Shown here: positions 10,177 to 19,426 of the stretch, one piece after another
How the letters are laid out: the number at the start of each line of letters is the position of its first letter
Numbering within the stretch: position 1 is the stretch's first letter
Assembly: GCA_947311785.1 (NCBI GenBank)
Contig: CAMZLW010000021.1
Location: 1 to 46,202, forward strand
Origin: an uncultured Ignavibacteriales bacterium
GTDB lineage: Bacteria > Bacteroidota > Ignavibacteria > Ignavibacteriales > Melioribacteraceae
DNA length: 46,202 nt
Direction: 5' to 3'
Made by a program: the position numbers and the translations under genes
Notes under the pieces: model-generated
The model's input: the letters and a program-made list of their open reading frames with translations, nothing else
Told to the model about the DNA's origin: nothing
The model's database searches: none

Positions 10177-11457
10177 ATGGATATTCTTGGCATTTCAATA
10201 AATCATAAAACTGCATCTATTGCATTGAGAGAAACTCTTCATCTAAGTGTTGATGAGATAAAAGAGTTTATTCCAATTCTAAAGGAGAACGTTTTTTCGG
10301 AAGGCTTTATTCTTTCTACGTGCAATAGAACCGAGATTTTTGGAATCCCGAAACATGATAATGTAACTTATAAAAGTATCCAAAATTGCTTGTTGAAATT
10401 TAAACACGTTGAAGGTTTATCGTCAGAACATTTTCTAAATTACTTTTCGTGCAGTGCAGTAAAGCATATTCTGGAAGTTGCTTCTTCGATTGATTCACTA
10501 ATTGTTGGTGACGGACAAATCCATGGACAGGTAAAAGATGCATTTCATCTATCAAACGAATTAGATTTTTCAAATACTATATTTCACAAACTTTACGAGA
10601 CTTCTGTAAGGGTTGGGAAACGTTCAATCTCCGAAACCCTAATAGGGCAAGGTGCTGTAACTGTTAGCTTTGCGGCAATAAAAGTTCTTGAAAAAATATT
10701 TTCTTCTTTCGAGTCTAAAAGTGCATTGGTTATTGGTGCTGGTGAAACTGGTGCCTTAGCTACTGTTCATCTTAAAGAAAAAGGAATAGGAAAATTATCC
10801 ATCGCAAATAGGACACTATCAAAAGCAGAAAGTTTAGCAAAAAAAGTTGGTGGAAGTGTAATAGATTTTAATTTGTTAAGCAATTCTCTTGAAGAGTTTG
10901 ATATTATTGTTAGTGCTACTAGCTCTGATAATTATATTATTGAATATGAAGAAGTTAAATTAATGATGAAGAAGCGTAAAGGTGCTCTTGCGTGTATTAT
11001 GGATATTGCTGTTCCGCGCGATGTAAATCCTAAAGTTGCAAAGCTTGATGGAATGTTTTACAACGACATCGATTCCTTAAATGTAATTGTTAATGAAAAT
11101 TTGCAAAAGCGAAAAAGAGAAATTCCAGAAGTAAATAAAATTATTATGGAAGAGATGACAACGTTCTTTAAGTGGTCTAACACATTGGATGTTGTTCCAA
11201 CAATAAAGGATTTTCGTGATTTCTTTGAAGAAATTAGGCTTGATGAAATTGGGAAGATTCGCCACAAAGTACACGATTACGAATTTGAGAAAGTTGATAA
11301 CATGACAAAAAGAATTATTGGACGAATACTACACTACCCAACTAAAAATTTGAAAAGACTCTCTGAAACTGGAACTGATTACGAAACAGCAAAAAAATAT
11401 TCCGATATAGTTCGCGAACTATTTAACTTGGATAAGAGAAATAATGGAAAAGAATAA
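10177..11457 (+). CDS. hemA: Glutamyl-tRNA reductase
   Basis: A 426-residue enzyme for the first committed step of the C5 haem route: reduction of glutamyl-tRNA(Glu) to glutamate-1-semialdehyde with NADPH. The catalytic cysteine is in LSTCNRTEIFG (Cys49). GQIHGQVKDAF-type recognition appears as GDGQIHGQVKDAF, and the NADPH-binding loop is ALVIGAGETGALA. The C-terminal helical dimerisation domain is complete. The end overlaps the start of hemC by 14 nt, which indicates translational coupling. Confidence 0.97.
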   Translation: MDILGISINHKTASIALRETLHLSVDEIKEFIPILKENVFSEGFILSTCNRTEIFGIPKHDNVTYKSIQNCLLKFKHVEGLSSEHFLNYFSCSAVKHILEVASSIDSLIVGDGQIHGQVKDAFHLSNELDFSNTIFHKLYETSVRVGKRSISETLIGQGAVTVSFAAIKVLEKIFSSFESKSALVIGAGETGALATVHLKEKGIGKLSIANRTLSKAESLAKKVGGSVIDFNLLSNSLEEFDIIVSATSSDNYIIEYEEVKLMMKKRKGALACIMDIAVPRDVNPKVAKLDGMFYNDIDSLNVIVNENLQKRKREIPEVNKIIMEEMTTFFKWSNTLDVVPTIKDFRDFFEEIRLDEIGKIRHKVHDYEFEKVDNMTKRIIGRILHYPTKNLKRLSETGTDYETAKKYSDIVRELFNLDKRNNGKE

Positions 11458-12394
11458 ATTGAGAAAAGAGAAAATAATTATTGGAACTCGTAAAAGTGAA
11501 TTAGCCCTTTGGCAGGCTCACTTTGTAAAAAAAGAGATTGAGAAAAAGTTTAAATCAGTGGAAGTGATAATTAAAAAAATTAGCACAAAGGGTGATAAAA
11601 TTTTGGATGTTGCTCTCTCTAAAATTGGCGATAAAGGTCTGTTCACAAAAGAGATTGAGAACGAACTCCTTGCTGGCACTGTAGATTTAGCCGTTCACAG
11701 CTTAAAAGACCTTCCAACCCTGTTACCCAAAGGCTTAGAGCTTGCGGCAGTTACTAAACGCCACGATGTGGAAGATGTTTTGATTGCAAATAAAAAGCGT
11801 GTTACGTTAGATAAATTGCCACAAGGTGCAACAATAGCAACGGGTTCCTTACGCAGAGCAAGTCAGATTTTACATTTGCGTCCAGATATAAAAATTGTTG
11901 AAATTAGAGGAAATGTTCAAACACGATTAAAGAAGTTTGCAGCATCCAAGTGGGATGGAATGATTCTCGCCCGTGCTGGCTTAGAGAGATTAAAATTGAA
12001 AAAACATATTTCCTCTGTAATTCCAGTTGAACAAATTATTCCTGCAGTAGGACAAGGTGCCGTAGCAATTGAAATTTCATCAAAAAATAAATTTGCAAAA
12101 GAGATTGCACAAGGCATTCATGATTCTGTAACACAAGTTACAATCTCTGCAGAACGTGCTTTCCTTAAAACTCTAGGTGGCGGATGCCAAGTGCCTATTG
12201 GAGCTTATGCACAACTAAAAAGTAACGGATTATATTTAAACGGATACGTTGGTTCTCCAGATGGGACAATCACTTTTACAAAAACAATCCGCGGTAAAAA
12301 AAGTGATGCAGAAAAACTTGGCAAAAACCTTGCAAAGGATATTTTAAAAGCTGGTGGTAAAAAAGTTTTATTGGAAGTTTACGAGCAAAAATGA
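11444..12394 (+). CDS. hemC: Hydroxymethylbilane synthase (porphobilinogen deaminase)
   Basis: A 316-residue cytoplasmic enzyme that joins four porphobilinogen units into hydroxymethylbilane. Signatures are GTRKSELALWQA (14-25), the substrate segment AVHSLKDLPT and ATGSLRRASQ. The cysteine that carries the dipyrromethane cofactor is in GGGCQVPIGAY (Cys248). It overlaps hemA by 14 nt and hemD by 4 nt (ATGA), so it lies in a tight operon. Confidence 0.97.
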   Translation: MEKNKLRKEKIIIGTRKSELALWQAHFVKKEIEKKFKSVEVIIKKISTKGDKILDVALSKIGDKGLFTKEIENELLAGTVDLAVHSLKDLPTLLPKGLELAAVTKRHDVEDVLIANKKRVTLDKLPQGATIATGSLRRASQILHLRPDIKIVEIRGNVQTRLKKFAASKWDGMILARAGLERLKLKKHISSVIPVEQIIPAVGQGAVAIEISSKNKFAKEIAQGIHDSVTQVTISAERAFLKTLGGGCQVPIGAYAQLKSNGLYLNGYVGSPDGTITFTKTIRGKKSDAEKLGKNLAKDILKAGGKKVLLEVYEQK

Positions 12395-13161
12395 TTTGGG
12401 ATAAAATAAATATTTTATATACTGGTCTTAGTGGAAATGATTCTGCATTGCAATCATTGGTTAATTTAAAGAAAGTTAATTTTATCCATTTTCCAACCAT
12501 TGAAATTGAAGAAGCTAAATTATCACGAGAAGAAAGAGAAAAAATTGCTGGTGCAGATAATTACGATTTTATAATTTTTACCTCTAGTAATGCCGTAAAA
12601 TATTTTTTGCAAAATTATAAAAATAATTTTGCAAAACTAAATTGTAAAACCAAGATCGTAGCTATTGGTAAGAAGACAGCCACTGTTCTAATTGAAAATA
12701 GTATTGATGTTGACTTAATTCCTTCTAACTCATCTTCAGAAAGTTTGAATGAATTATTAACTGAAAAACTGATGAGTGCAAAGTCTGTCCTTATTCCAGG
12801 CTCAAGATTATCCAAAGCAGAACTATTCAATGCCCTTGAAATGAAAGGAGCTATGGTTGATTTTATTGTGGTTTATGAAAATGAAATTCCAAAAAACAAT
12901 TCCAAAAATGAAATAGAAAATATTTTAAAAACTAATTTTAATTTATTCGTTTTTACAAGTCCATCAACGTTTTTTAACTTTGTATCCATTTTCAACATTG
13001 ATAATGTAGAATCGTTTTTCACTAATAAAGTTATTGCAGCAATTGGACCAGTAACAAAAGAAGCAATTGAAAAAGAGAATCTAAGCGTAAATATTATGCC
13101 AAGTGAATACAACTTAAATTCACTAACAACAGAAATTAAAAATTATTATAAATTAAACTGA
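12391..13161 (+). CDS. hemD: Uroporphyrinogen-III synthase
   Basis: A 256-residue protein that cyclises hydroxymethylbilane with inversion of ring D. HemD sequences are poorly conserved. Support comes from position directly after hemC (ATGA overlap), the length, and family-like segments: FIIFTSSNAVKYFL near residue 55, AIGKKTATVL, VLIPGSRLSK, LFVFTSPSTFFNF, and AIGPVTKEAIEKENL near the C-terminus. It has the two-domain alternating alpha/beta pattern of the family and is not fused to a methyltransferase. Confidence 0.92.
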   Translation: MIWDKINILYTGLSGNDSALQSLVNLKKVNFIHFPTIEIEEAKLSREEREKIAGADNYDFIIFTSSNAVKYFLQNYKNNFAKLNCKTKIVAIGKKTATVLIENSIDVDLIPSNSSSESLNELLTEKLMSAKSVLIPGSRLSKAELFNALEMKGAMVDFIVVYENEIPKNNSKNEIENILKTNFNLFVFTSPSTFFNFVSIFNIDNVESFFTNKVIAAIGPVTKEAIEKENLSVNIMPSEYNLNSLTTEIKNYYKLN

Positions 13162-13169
13162 GTATAAAT

Positions 13170-14216
13170 TTGGAAAACTTAAAAAACGATCTCTTTTTAC
13201 GAGCATGTAAAAAGGAGCCAATAGATAGAACACCAATCTGGATTATGCGTCAAGCTGGACGCTACTTGCCAGAGTATAGAGCAGTAAGAGCAAACTCTGA
13301 TTTTAAAACAATGGTTAAAACTCCAGAGCTTGCAACTGAAGTAACACTTCAACCCGTTGATATTATTGGGGTTGATGCGGCAATAATTTTTTCTGACATT
13401 TTAGTAATTCCAGAAGCATTAGGAATGAACTACGAAATGGTTGAATCGCACGGTCCTAGTTTTGACTGGACAATTTCAAGCGAAAGTGATTTTAACAAAT
13501 TATCAAAATCTGATTTAAGCGATAAACTCAGCTATGTTTTTGAAGCACTAAAATTAACAAAAAAAGAATTGAACGGAAGAGTGCCACTCATCGGATTTGC
13601 TGGCTCACCTTGGACTTTGTTAACATATATGGTTGAAGGCGGAGGTTCTAAGAATTTTAGTAAAATCAAGAGTTTAATTTTTAATAACCCAACTCTTGCT
13701 CATAAACTTTTGGATTTAATTTCTGAAACAGTTTCTGAGTATCTGTCGCTTAAAATTAAAAGTGGTGTTAATGCGGTTCAAATATTTGATACTTGGGGCG
13801 GACTACTCTCACCAGATTTATACAAAGAGTTCTCGCTTAACTATATTCAAAAAGTTATTGCTAAAGTGGAAAGAACAGATGAACCAATAATCAGTTATGC
13901 AAAAGGGATTCATCATTCGATGAATGGCCTTGCAAACACTGGTGCTGATGTAATTAGTATTGACTGGACGCACAACATAGGGAAAGTAAGAAGACAAATT
14001 GGAGACAAAGTTGCCATACAAGGAAATCTTGATCCAACAGTTTTATATGGTTCAATAGATGTTATCAGAAGAGAAGCCGTAAAAGTTCTTGATTCATACG
14101 GAAAAGGAAGCGGACATATTTTTAATTTAGGTCATGGTATTCTGCCAGATATTTCTCCAGCAAATACAAAAGCACTTGTTGAAATTGTAAAAGAAGAAAG
14201 TAAGCGTTATCACTAA
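13170..14216 (+). CDS. hemE: Uroporphyrinogen decarboxylase
   Basis: A 348-residue enzyme that removes four carboxyl groups from uroporphyrinogen III to give coproporphyrinogen III. The N-terminal signature PIWIMRQAGRYLPEYR (22-37) includes the substrate-binding Arg residues. GFAGSPWTLLTYMVEGGGSK is the second family signature, and NLGHGI appears near the end. The start codon is a TTG at 13170, chosen because it gives the normal N-terminus and follows hemD by 8 nt. No ribosome binding site is obvious. It is the last haem gene before the restriction-modification island. Confidence 0.97.
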   Translation: MENLKNDLFLRACKKEPIDRTPIWIMRQAGRYLPEYRAVRANSDFKTMVKTPELATEVTLQPVDIIGVDAAIIFSDILVIPEALGMNYEMVESHGPSFDWTISSESDFNKLSKSDLSDKLSYVFEALKLTKKELNGRVPLIGFAGSPWTLLTYMVEGGGSKNFSKIKSLIFNNPTLAHKLLDLISETVSEYLSLKIKSGVNAVQIFDTWGGLLSPDLYKEFSLNYIQKVIAKVERTDEPIISYAKGIHHSMNGLANTGADVISIDWTHNIGKVRRQIGDKVAIQGNLDPTVLYGSIDVIRREAVKVLDSYGKGSGHIFNLGHGILPDISPANTKALVEIVKEESKRYH

Positions 14217-14329
14217 TGTAATACTTGGTAAAGAATTATTTAGAGTTTGTATTCAAAAGGTGAAACCATGTTAGTCTTTGTTTTATTGATATAAAACCAT
14301 TGAAGTTTTAGAAAAGTTAAAAGGAAATA

Positions 14330-16501
14330 ATGGATAAAAAAGTTCACAACCAAATAGTTAGTTTTATTTGGAGTATTGCCGATGATGTTTTAAGAGATAT
14401 TTTCGTTAGAGGAAAATATAGAGATATTATTTTACCTTTTGTTGTTTTAAGGCGATTGGATGCTCTACTTGTTCCAACAAAAGAAAAAGTATTGGAAGCA
14501 GCAGACTTCATGAAAAAAGAAAAAATTGATGATAAGTCTGCATTAAAAGCTGTAACCAAATATCCGTTTTGGAACATATCAAAATTTACGTTTGAAAGTT
14601 TGTTAAATGATGCAGATAATATTGATAGTAATCTTGAAGTATATTTGGATGGATTCAGCCCAAATGTGCAAGAAATTATTAGCAAGTTTAAATTAAGAAA
14701 TCAGTTAGAAACAATAAAAGAAGCAGATATAACTTATCTGCTAATTGAAAAATTTGCATCAAAAGAAGTAAACCTAAGCCCCGAAGAGGCAGTGAATGGA
14801 AAAGGTGAAAAGATACCACCCTTAACCAATCTTGGAATGGGCTATGTTTTTGAAGAACTGATTAGAAAGTTTAACGAAGAAAACAACGAAGAAGCGGGCG
14901 AACACTTTACACCGAGAGAAATTATTAAACTAATGACTCATATTTTATTCACGCCAGTAAAGGATAAAATTAAGAGAGGAAATTATCTTGTGTACGACCC
15001 TGCTTGTGGCAGCGGTGGTATGCTAACAGAAGCTGAACATTATGCCGAGGAAATTACTAACCGAAAAGGTGGTTTTAATTTATACGGACAAGAAGTAAAC
15101 CCAGAGACCTACGCAATTTGCACATCTGATATGTTAATAAAAGGCGATAAGCCCGAAAACATTGCTTACGGTTCTACTCTTTCAAAAGATGGCTTTCCAA
15201 GTTTGAATTTTGATTTTATGCTTTCAAATCCGCCTTACGGAAAAACGTGGAAAATTGATGCAGATGCAATTGTAGATGATAGAGGAAAAAAAGGAAAAGA
15301 GCGAATTAAAGACAATAGGTTTGAAGTAGGTTTGCCAACCATTTCTGATGGGCAATTATTGTTTTTATCCAACATGATTAGCAAAATGAAACACAACACA
15401 AAACTCGGTAGCCGTATTGCAACTGTACATAATGGTTCTGCTTTATTTACGGGTGATGCTGGCGGAGGCGAAAGTGAAATAAGAAAACACATTATTGAAC
15501 ACGACTGGCTCGAATGTATTATAGCATTGCCTAAAAATATTTTTTACAATACAGGAATACCTACTTATGTTTGGATTTTAAGTAATCGTAAAGCTGAACA
15601 CCGAAAAGGGAAAGTACAGTTAATTAATGCAATTGAGCTATACACAAAATTGCGAAAAAATCTTGGACAGAAAAATTGTGAATTAGACGAAAATCATATC
15701 AACCAAATAACACAACTTTATACTGATTTTAAGGAAACTGATATTTCTAAAATATACCCGAATGAATATTTTGGATTTAACAAAATAACAGTTGAACGCC
15801 CTTTACGTTTATCGGCAAAATTCAGAGATGAAGCTATTGAAATTTTACGTTTTAACAATGCCATTAACGAAGAGATGGAATGGAGTTACAAAAAGTTTGG
15901 AAATAATGTATACAGCAAGTTAAAAGAGATAAAACCGCAAATAGAAAACTATCTTGCCAAGAATGAAATTAAACCTAATGCCGCAAATAAGAAGAAATTG
16001 TTTAGCCAAGAGTTTTGGAAAGCACAATTAACTTTACTTAACAATGCTAAAAAATTGCAAGAGGAAATTGGCACAAAGCAATTTGACGATTTTAATGAGT
16101 TTAAAATATTGCTAACAAAAACAATTAAAGAGTTAAAACTTAATTTGGATACAAAAGCACAAAAATTAATTTTTGATGCAATAAGTTGGAAAAACGAAGA
16201 TGCCGAACGAGTTATTAAAAAAGTGGAAGATAAAATAATAACTTACGAATCAGATTCTGATTTAAGAGATACAGAAAATATTCCTTTAAATGAAAAAATA
16301 GAAACCTACTTTGAACGTGAGGTATTGCAATATATTTCTGACGCTTGGATAGACCACAGCAAAACAGTAAAAGGTTATGAAATTTCTTTTACACGCTACT
16401 TTTACAATTATGTGCCACCACGTAGCATTGAAGAAATAACCGCAGAAATTTTGCTGTTGGAAAAAGAAACAGATGGCATTTTAAAAGAGATAGCCTCCTA
16501 A
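14330..16501 (+). CDS. hsdM: Type I restriction-modification DNA methyltransferase subunit
   Basis: A 723-residue N6-adenine methyltransferase subunit. It opens with an HsdM N-terminal helical domain (about 1-160). Next come EHFTPREI (191-198), the SAM-binding motif I DPACGSGGML (223-232) and the catalytic motif IV NPPY (300-303). The C-terminal extension after about residue 520 is long and helical and makes this larger than the classical HsdM of about 500 residues. It methylates the site chosen by HsdS and also joins the restriction complex. An AAAAGGAAATA site precedes the ATG. It is the first gene of the island, 113 nt after hemE. Confidence 0.95.
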   Translation: MDKKVHNQIVSFIWSIADDVLRDIFVRGKYRDIILPFVVLRRLDALLVPTKEKVLEAADFMKKEKIDDKSALKAVTKYPFWNISKFTFESLLNDADNIDSNLEVYLDGFSPNVQEIISKFKLRNQLETIKEADITYLLIEKFASKEVNLSPEEAVNGKGEKIPPLTNLGMGYVFEELIRKFNEENNEEAGEHFTPREIIKLMTHILFTPVKDKIKRGNYLVYDPACGSGGMLTEAEHYAEEITNRKGGFNLYGQEVNPETYAICTSDMLIKGDKPENIAYGSTLSKDGFPSLNFDFMLSNPPYGKTWKIDADAIVDDRGKKGKERIKDNRFEVGLPTISDGQLLFLSNMISKMKHNTKLGSRIATVHNGSALFTGDAGGGESEIRKHIIEHDWLECIIALPKNIFYNTGIPTYVWILSNRKAEHRKGKVQLINAIELYTKLRKNLGQKNCELDENHINQITQLYTDFKETDISKIYPNEYFGFNKITVERPLRLSAKFRDEAIEILRFNNAINEEMEWSYKKFGNNVYSKLKEIKPQIENYLAKNEIKPNAANKKKLFSQEFWKAQLTLLNNAKKLQEEIGTKQFDDFNEFKILLTKTIKELKLNLDTKAQKLIFDAISWKNEDAERVIKKVEDKIITYESDSDLRDTENIPLNEKIETYFEREVLQYISDAWIDHSKTVKGYEISFTRYFYNYVPPRSIEEITAEILLLEKETDGILKEIAS

Positions 16502-16509
16502 ATAATTAA

Positions 16510-16536
16510 TTTAATTAACAGAAAGTGTTAATTAAA
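16510..16536. promoter_or_regulatory. Perfect 11-bp inverted repeat, candidate antitoxin operator
   Basis: TTTAATTAACA (16510-16520) and TGTTAATTAAA (16526-16536) are perfect reverse complements separated by GAAAG. The repeat lies between the hsdM stop and the toxin start, 16 nt before the ATG. That is where a HigA-type antitoxin usually represses its operon. It could also end hsdM transcripts, but the T-run is short. Confidence 0.55.
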
Positions 16537-16552
16537 TTTTGATATCACAAAA

Positions 16553-16885
16553 ATGAATATTACTTTTGTAAATAAAAAATTAGAGAAGTTGGGAAATAAT
16601 TTTCCCCTTGCACAAAAGAAACTTGGAAATAATAGAGCTACAAAATATCATCAGAGGCTTGGAGATATGAGAGATACTGATAATTTTGCTGATTTAGAAT
16701 TTTTACCAGGGAACTTTCACTCTCTTACTGCAAACAGAAACGGACAATGGTCTTGCAACTTAGATCATCCTTATAGGTTAATCTTTGAATCAGCTGACAA
16801 TCCAATACCTTGTAATGAACATGGAACACCCATTTTGACAGAAATGAAAATTGTTGAAATTATTGAAATTATTGACTACCATTAA
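16553..16885 (+). CDS. HigB-like toxin of a type II toxin-antitoxin system
   Basis: A 110-residue protein of the RelE/ParE superfamily, HigB (killer protein) type. The family pattern is visible in LGDMRDTDNFADLEFLPGNFHSLTANRNGQWSCNLDHPYRLIFE, where the basic and aromatic residues that face the mRNA in HigB enzymes lie, and in the C-terminal strand KIVEIIEIIDYH. Family members cleave mRNA on the ribosome; activity here is inferred. It is followed 14 nt later by an antitoxin with a HigA-like N-terminus, giving the toxin-first order characteristic of higBA. The pair lies inside a type I restriction-modification operon, between hsdM and hsdS. Confidence 0.85.
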   Translation: MNITFVNKKLEKLGNNFPLAQKKLGNNRATKYHQRLGDMRDTDNFADLEFLPGNFHSLTANRNGQWSCNLDHPYRLIFESADNPIPCNEHGTPILTEMKIVEIIEIIDYH

Positions 16886-16899
16886 AAAAAAGTGAAATT

Positions 16900-18009
16900 A
16901 TGATACGTGCCAATCAATATACACCTGACGTGGTTTTCCACCCTGCAACAACATTAAATGAAAAAATAAATGAAATGGGTATGAGCATAAAAGAGTTTGC
17001 TCTTAGAACAGGGAAACCTGAACAAACCATAATAGCTGTATTAAAGGAGGAAAGTTCTCTTACACCCGAAATGGCTATCTTGTTTGAAAACGTAACGCAA
17101 ATATCTGCTAAATTTTGGATTATTAAACAAGCTCGCTATAACGAGTATATTGCACGTAAAAAACAAGAAGAAGCTGTTGTAGATGCTATCGAGTGGACAA
17201 AGGAATTTCCTTATCCTGAAATGGCTAAATATAGCTGGGTGCCACCCACACGCAAAATGGAAGAAAAAACAACTAATATGCTCAATTATTTTGGCGTGGC
17301 TTCTTACCATGCATGGGAAAAGCTATATATTGAAACCAAATTGAAAGTTGCAGCATATACTTCTCTTAAACAAACCCATCAACCACATGCTATTTCTGCA
17401 TGGTTACGACAAGGCGAATTACAGGCTAAACAAATTAAAGTTTCTGAATTTGATATAAAACAGCTTAAAGAAAATATCCCCAAAATGAAACAACTAATGG
17501 TTGAGCAATCGGTTAATTTTTTTGACCAACTTCAAAAACTGTGTTTAAATGCTGGCGTTATATTGTTGTTTACACCCAAATTACCAAAAGTACCTTTAAG
17601 TGGCTCTACGCGTTGGCTAAACAATACACCACTTATTCAGCTTACAGCACGATACAAACGGAATGATAATTTTTGGTTTACATTTTTTCACGAATTAGGG
17701 CATATTATTTTACATGGTAAAAAATATATCTCATTAGAAAATGTTGACTTTGCAGCTGCTAATCCGGTAAAAGAAGAGGAAGCCCATCAATTTGCAATTA
17801 AACACACTTTTACGAAAGAACAAGAAAATGAGATTTTAGAAAACCAAAACATAACTGTGCAAGATATTATTGATTATGCCAAAAAGTTTAATACACATCC
17901 TGCAATGATTATTGGTCGATTGCAACATGATGGTTTTATACGTTATAGTGTAGGACGGCAATTTATGGAGCCTATTGACCTAAATTCTGTAAATAGCTAT
18001 GGTAAATAA
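16900..18009 (+). CDS. HigA-like antitoxin fused to an ImmA/IrrE-type metallopeptidase
   Basis: A 369-residue protein with two parts. Residues about 15-80 form an XRE-type helix-turn-helix of the HigA class (LNEKINEMGMSIKEFALRTG then EQTIIAVLKEESSLTPEMA). Residues about 200-330 form an ImmA/IrrE zinc peptidase domain with the motif HELGH (264-268) and a downstream acidic patch KEEEAHQFA that can supply the third ligand. Plain HigA antitoxins are about 100 residues long. ImmA/IrrE peptidases typically cleave repressors in response to stress or induction. The fused peptidase may control its own stability or another target; this is inference. The stop is 2 nt before the hsdS start. Confidence 0.88.
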   Translation: MIRANQYTPDVVFHPATTLNEKINEMGMSIKEFALRTGKPEQTIIAVLKEESSLTPEMAILFENVTQISAKFWIIKQARYNEYIARKKQEEAVVDAIEWTKEFPYPEMAKYSWVPPTRKMEEKTTNMLNYFGVASYHAWEKLYIETKLKVAAYTSLKQTHQPHAISAWLRQGELQAKQIKVSEFDIKQLKENIPKMKQLMVEQSVNFFDQLQKLCLNAGVILLFTPKLPKVPLSGSTRWLNNTPLIQLTARYKRNDNFWFTFFHELGHIILHGKKYISLENVDFAAANPVKEEEAHQFAIKHTFTKEQENEILENQNITVQDIIDYAKKFNTHPAMIIGRLQHDGFIRYSVGRQFMEPIDLNSVNSYGK

Positions 18010-18011
18010 AC

Positions 18012-19223
18012 TTGCACCCATACAAAAAATATCAGTCTATTAAATACGATTATGTAAACGAATTGCCAAATGATTGGCAACTGCTACCTAATATTGCAAT
18101 TTTTCAAGAAAGAATTGAAAGAGGCTTTATTGATGAAGAACTACTATCGGTTACTATTGGAAAAGGTGTTATTAAACAAACAGATGTTGACATAAAAAAA
18201 GATAGTAGCAACGAAGATAAAAGTAAATACAAACTTATTAAAGTCGGCGATATTGCTTACAACAAAATGAGAATGTGGCAAGGTGCATTGGGGTATAGTG
18301 AACATCAAGGTATTTCAAGTCCTGCTTATGTAATTCTAAATCCTAAATTGGAAATAAATCCAAAGTATTTTCACTATATGTTTCGCACAAATTTTTATAC
18401 CAATTACAGTAAGCGTTATTCTTATGGAATTGTTGATGACCAACTAAGTTTGAGATATAAAGATTTCAAACGAATGTACAGCATTGTTCCGCCGTTAGAA
18501 ACACAAAATGCAATTGTTGACTACCTCGACAGCAAAACCAAACAAATAGAAGAGTTTATAAGTAAAAAAGAACGGTTGATTGAGTTGTTGGAGGAGGAAC
18601 GTAGAGAATTTATTGACAAACAGTTGAATGACTTATCAAAATATGAAACCCACAAAAAGCCATTAAAGTATTTAATTAAATTTATTTCTGAACAAACAAA
18701 TAAAATAAAGGAAAACGAAACTTATTTAGCTTTAGAAAACATTGAAAGTTGGACTGGCAAAATTAATACAACTATTGGTTTAAAAGAATTTGATAGTAGT
18801 GTTAAACAATTCAAAAAAACAGATGTCTTATTTAACAAGTTAAGACCATATTTGGCAAAGGTTGTTATTCCCGATTTTGATGGTGTTTGTGTTGGAGAAT
18901 TATTAGTGCTTCGTCCAAAGAAAGAGATTCTAAAAGAATTTCTTCACTATAAATTAATTTCAAGAAGATTTATTGATTTGGTTGATAGTTCTACTTTCGG
19001 AAGTAAAATGCCAAGAGCAAGTTGGAACTTTATCGGAAAAGTAGGAATAGAATATCCCATTGATTATAAAAATCAATCTTTAATTGTTTCAATCATAAAA
19101 ACAAAAGAGTTACAACTAAAAAGTCTTGGCGACATATATAAATCTGAAATCACCAAAATAAAAGAATACAAAGAAAGTTTAATAACTAATGTAGTAACGG
19201 GTAAAATAAAAGTACCGAACTAA
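18012..19223 (+). CDS. hsdS: Type I restriction-modification specificity subunit
   Basis: A 403-residue protein with the normal HsdS layout: a first target-recognition domain (about 15-160), a helical conserved region with a coiled coil (PLETQNAIVDYLDSKTKQI to LIELLEEERREF, about 163-205), a second recognition domain (about 215-365) and a second helical segment at the end. It determines which bipartite DNA sequence is methylated or cut. The start is a TTG two bases after the antitoxin stop. It is chosen because KYQSIKYDYVNELPNDW is the usual HsdS N-terminal pattern and no ATG lies nearby. The near-contact with the antitoxin gene implies co-transcription. Confidence 0.92.
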   Translation: MHPYKKYQSIKYDYVNELPNDWQLLPNIAIFQERIERGFIDEELLSVTIGKGVIKQTDVDIKKDSSNEDKSKYKLIKVGDIAYNKMRMWQGALGYSEHQGISSPAYVILNPKLEINPKYFHYMFRTNFYTNYSKRYSYGIVDDQLSLRYKDFKRMYSIVPPLETQNAIVDYLDSKTKQIEEFISKKERLIELLEEERREFIDKQLNDLSKYETHKKPLKYLIKFISEQTNKIKENETYLALENIESWTGKINTTIGLKEFDSSVKQFKKTDVLFNKLRPYLAKVVIPDFDGVCVGELLVLRPKKEILKEFLHYKLISRRFIDLVDSSTFGSKMPRASWNFIGKVGIEYPIDYKNQSLIVSIIKTKELQLKSLGDIYKSEITKIKEYKESLITNVVTGKIKVPN

Positions 19224-19310
19224 TTGATAATTGCGAATGGATAATAAAGAGAAAAATAGTAAATTAGCTAAATTCTCAAATTTTGTTATTTTAAAAACTA
19301 AAAAGCAGTA

Positions 19311-19327
19311 TGTCGGAATTTCCGACA
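19311..19327. promoter_or_regulatory. Palindrome TGTCGGAATTTCCGACA, candidate operator
   Basis: Two perfect 8-bp arms surround a single T. The palindrome is GC-richer than its surroundings and sits in the 203-nt gap between hsdS and the AlbA_2 gene, 100 nt before the latter's ATG. Confidence 0.45.
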
Positions 19328-19337
19328 CATTACTAAA

Positions 19338-19423
19338 GATGTGATAGAGATGTAACTAAGCGAAACGAAAACATTGAAAATGGGATATAATCGTGATAAA
19401 ACTACAATACAAGATGTGACTAA
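19338..19423. repeat. GATGTGACTAA-type direct repeats upstream of the AlbA_2 gene
   Basis: The 11-nt motif GATGTGACTAA occurs exactly at 19413-19423, just before the AlbA_2 start codon. A degenerate tandem pair, GATGTGATA then GAGATGTAACTAAG, lies at 19338-19360. Matching copies lie after the gene. The spacing suggests binding half-sites or remnants of a coding repeat. Confidence 0.5.
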
Positions 19424-19426
19424 ACT

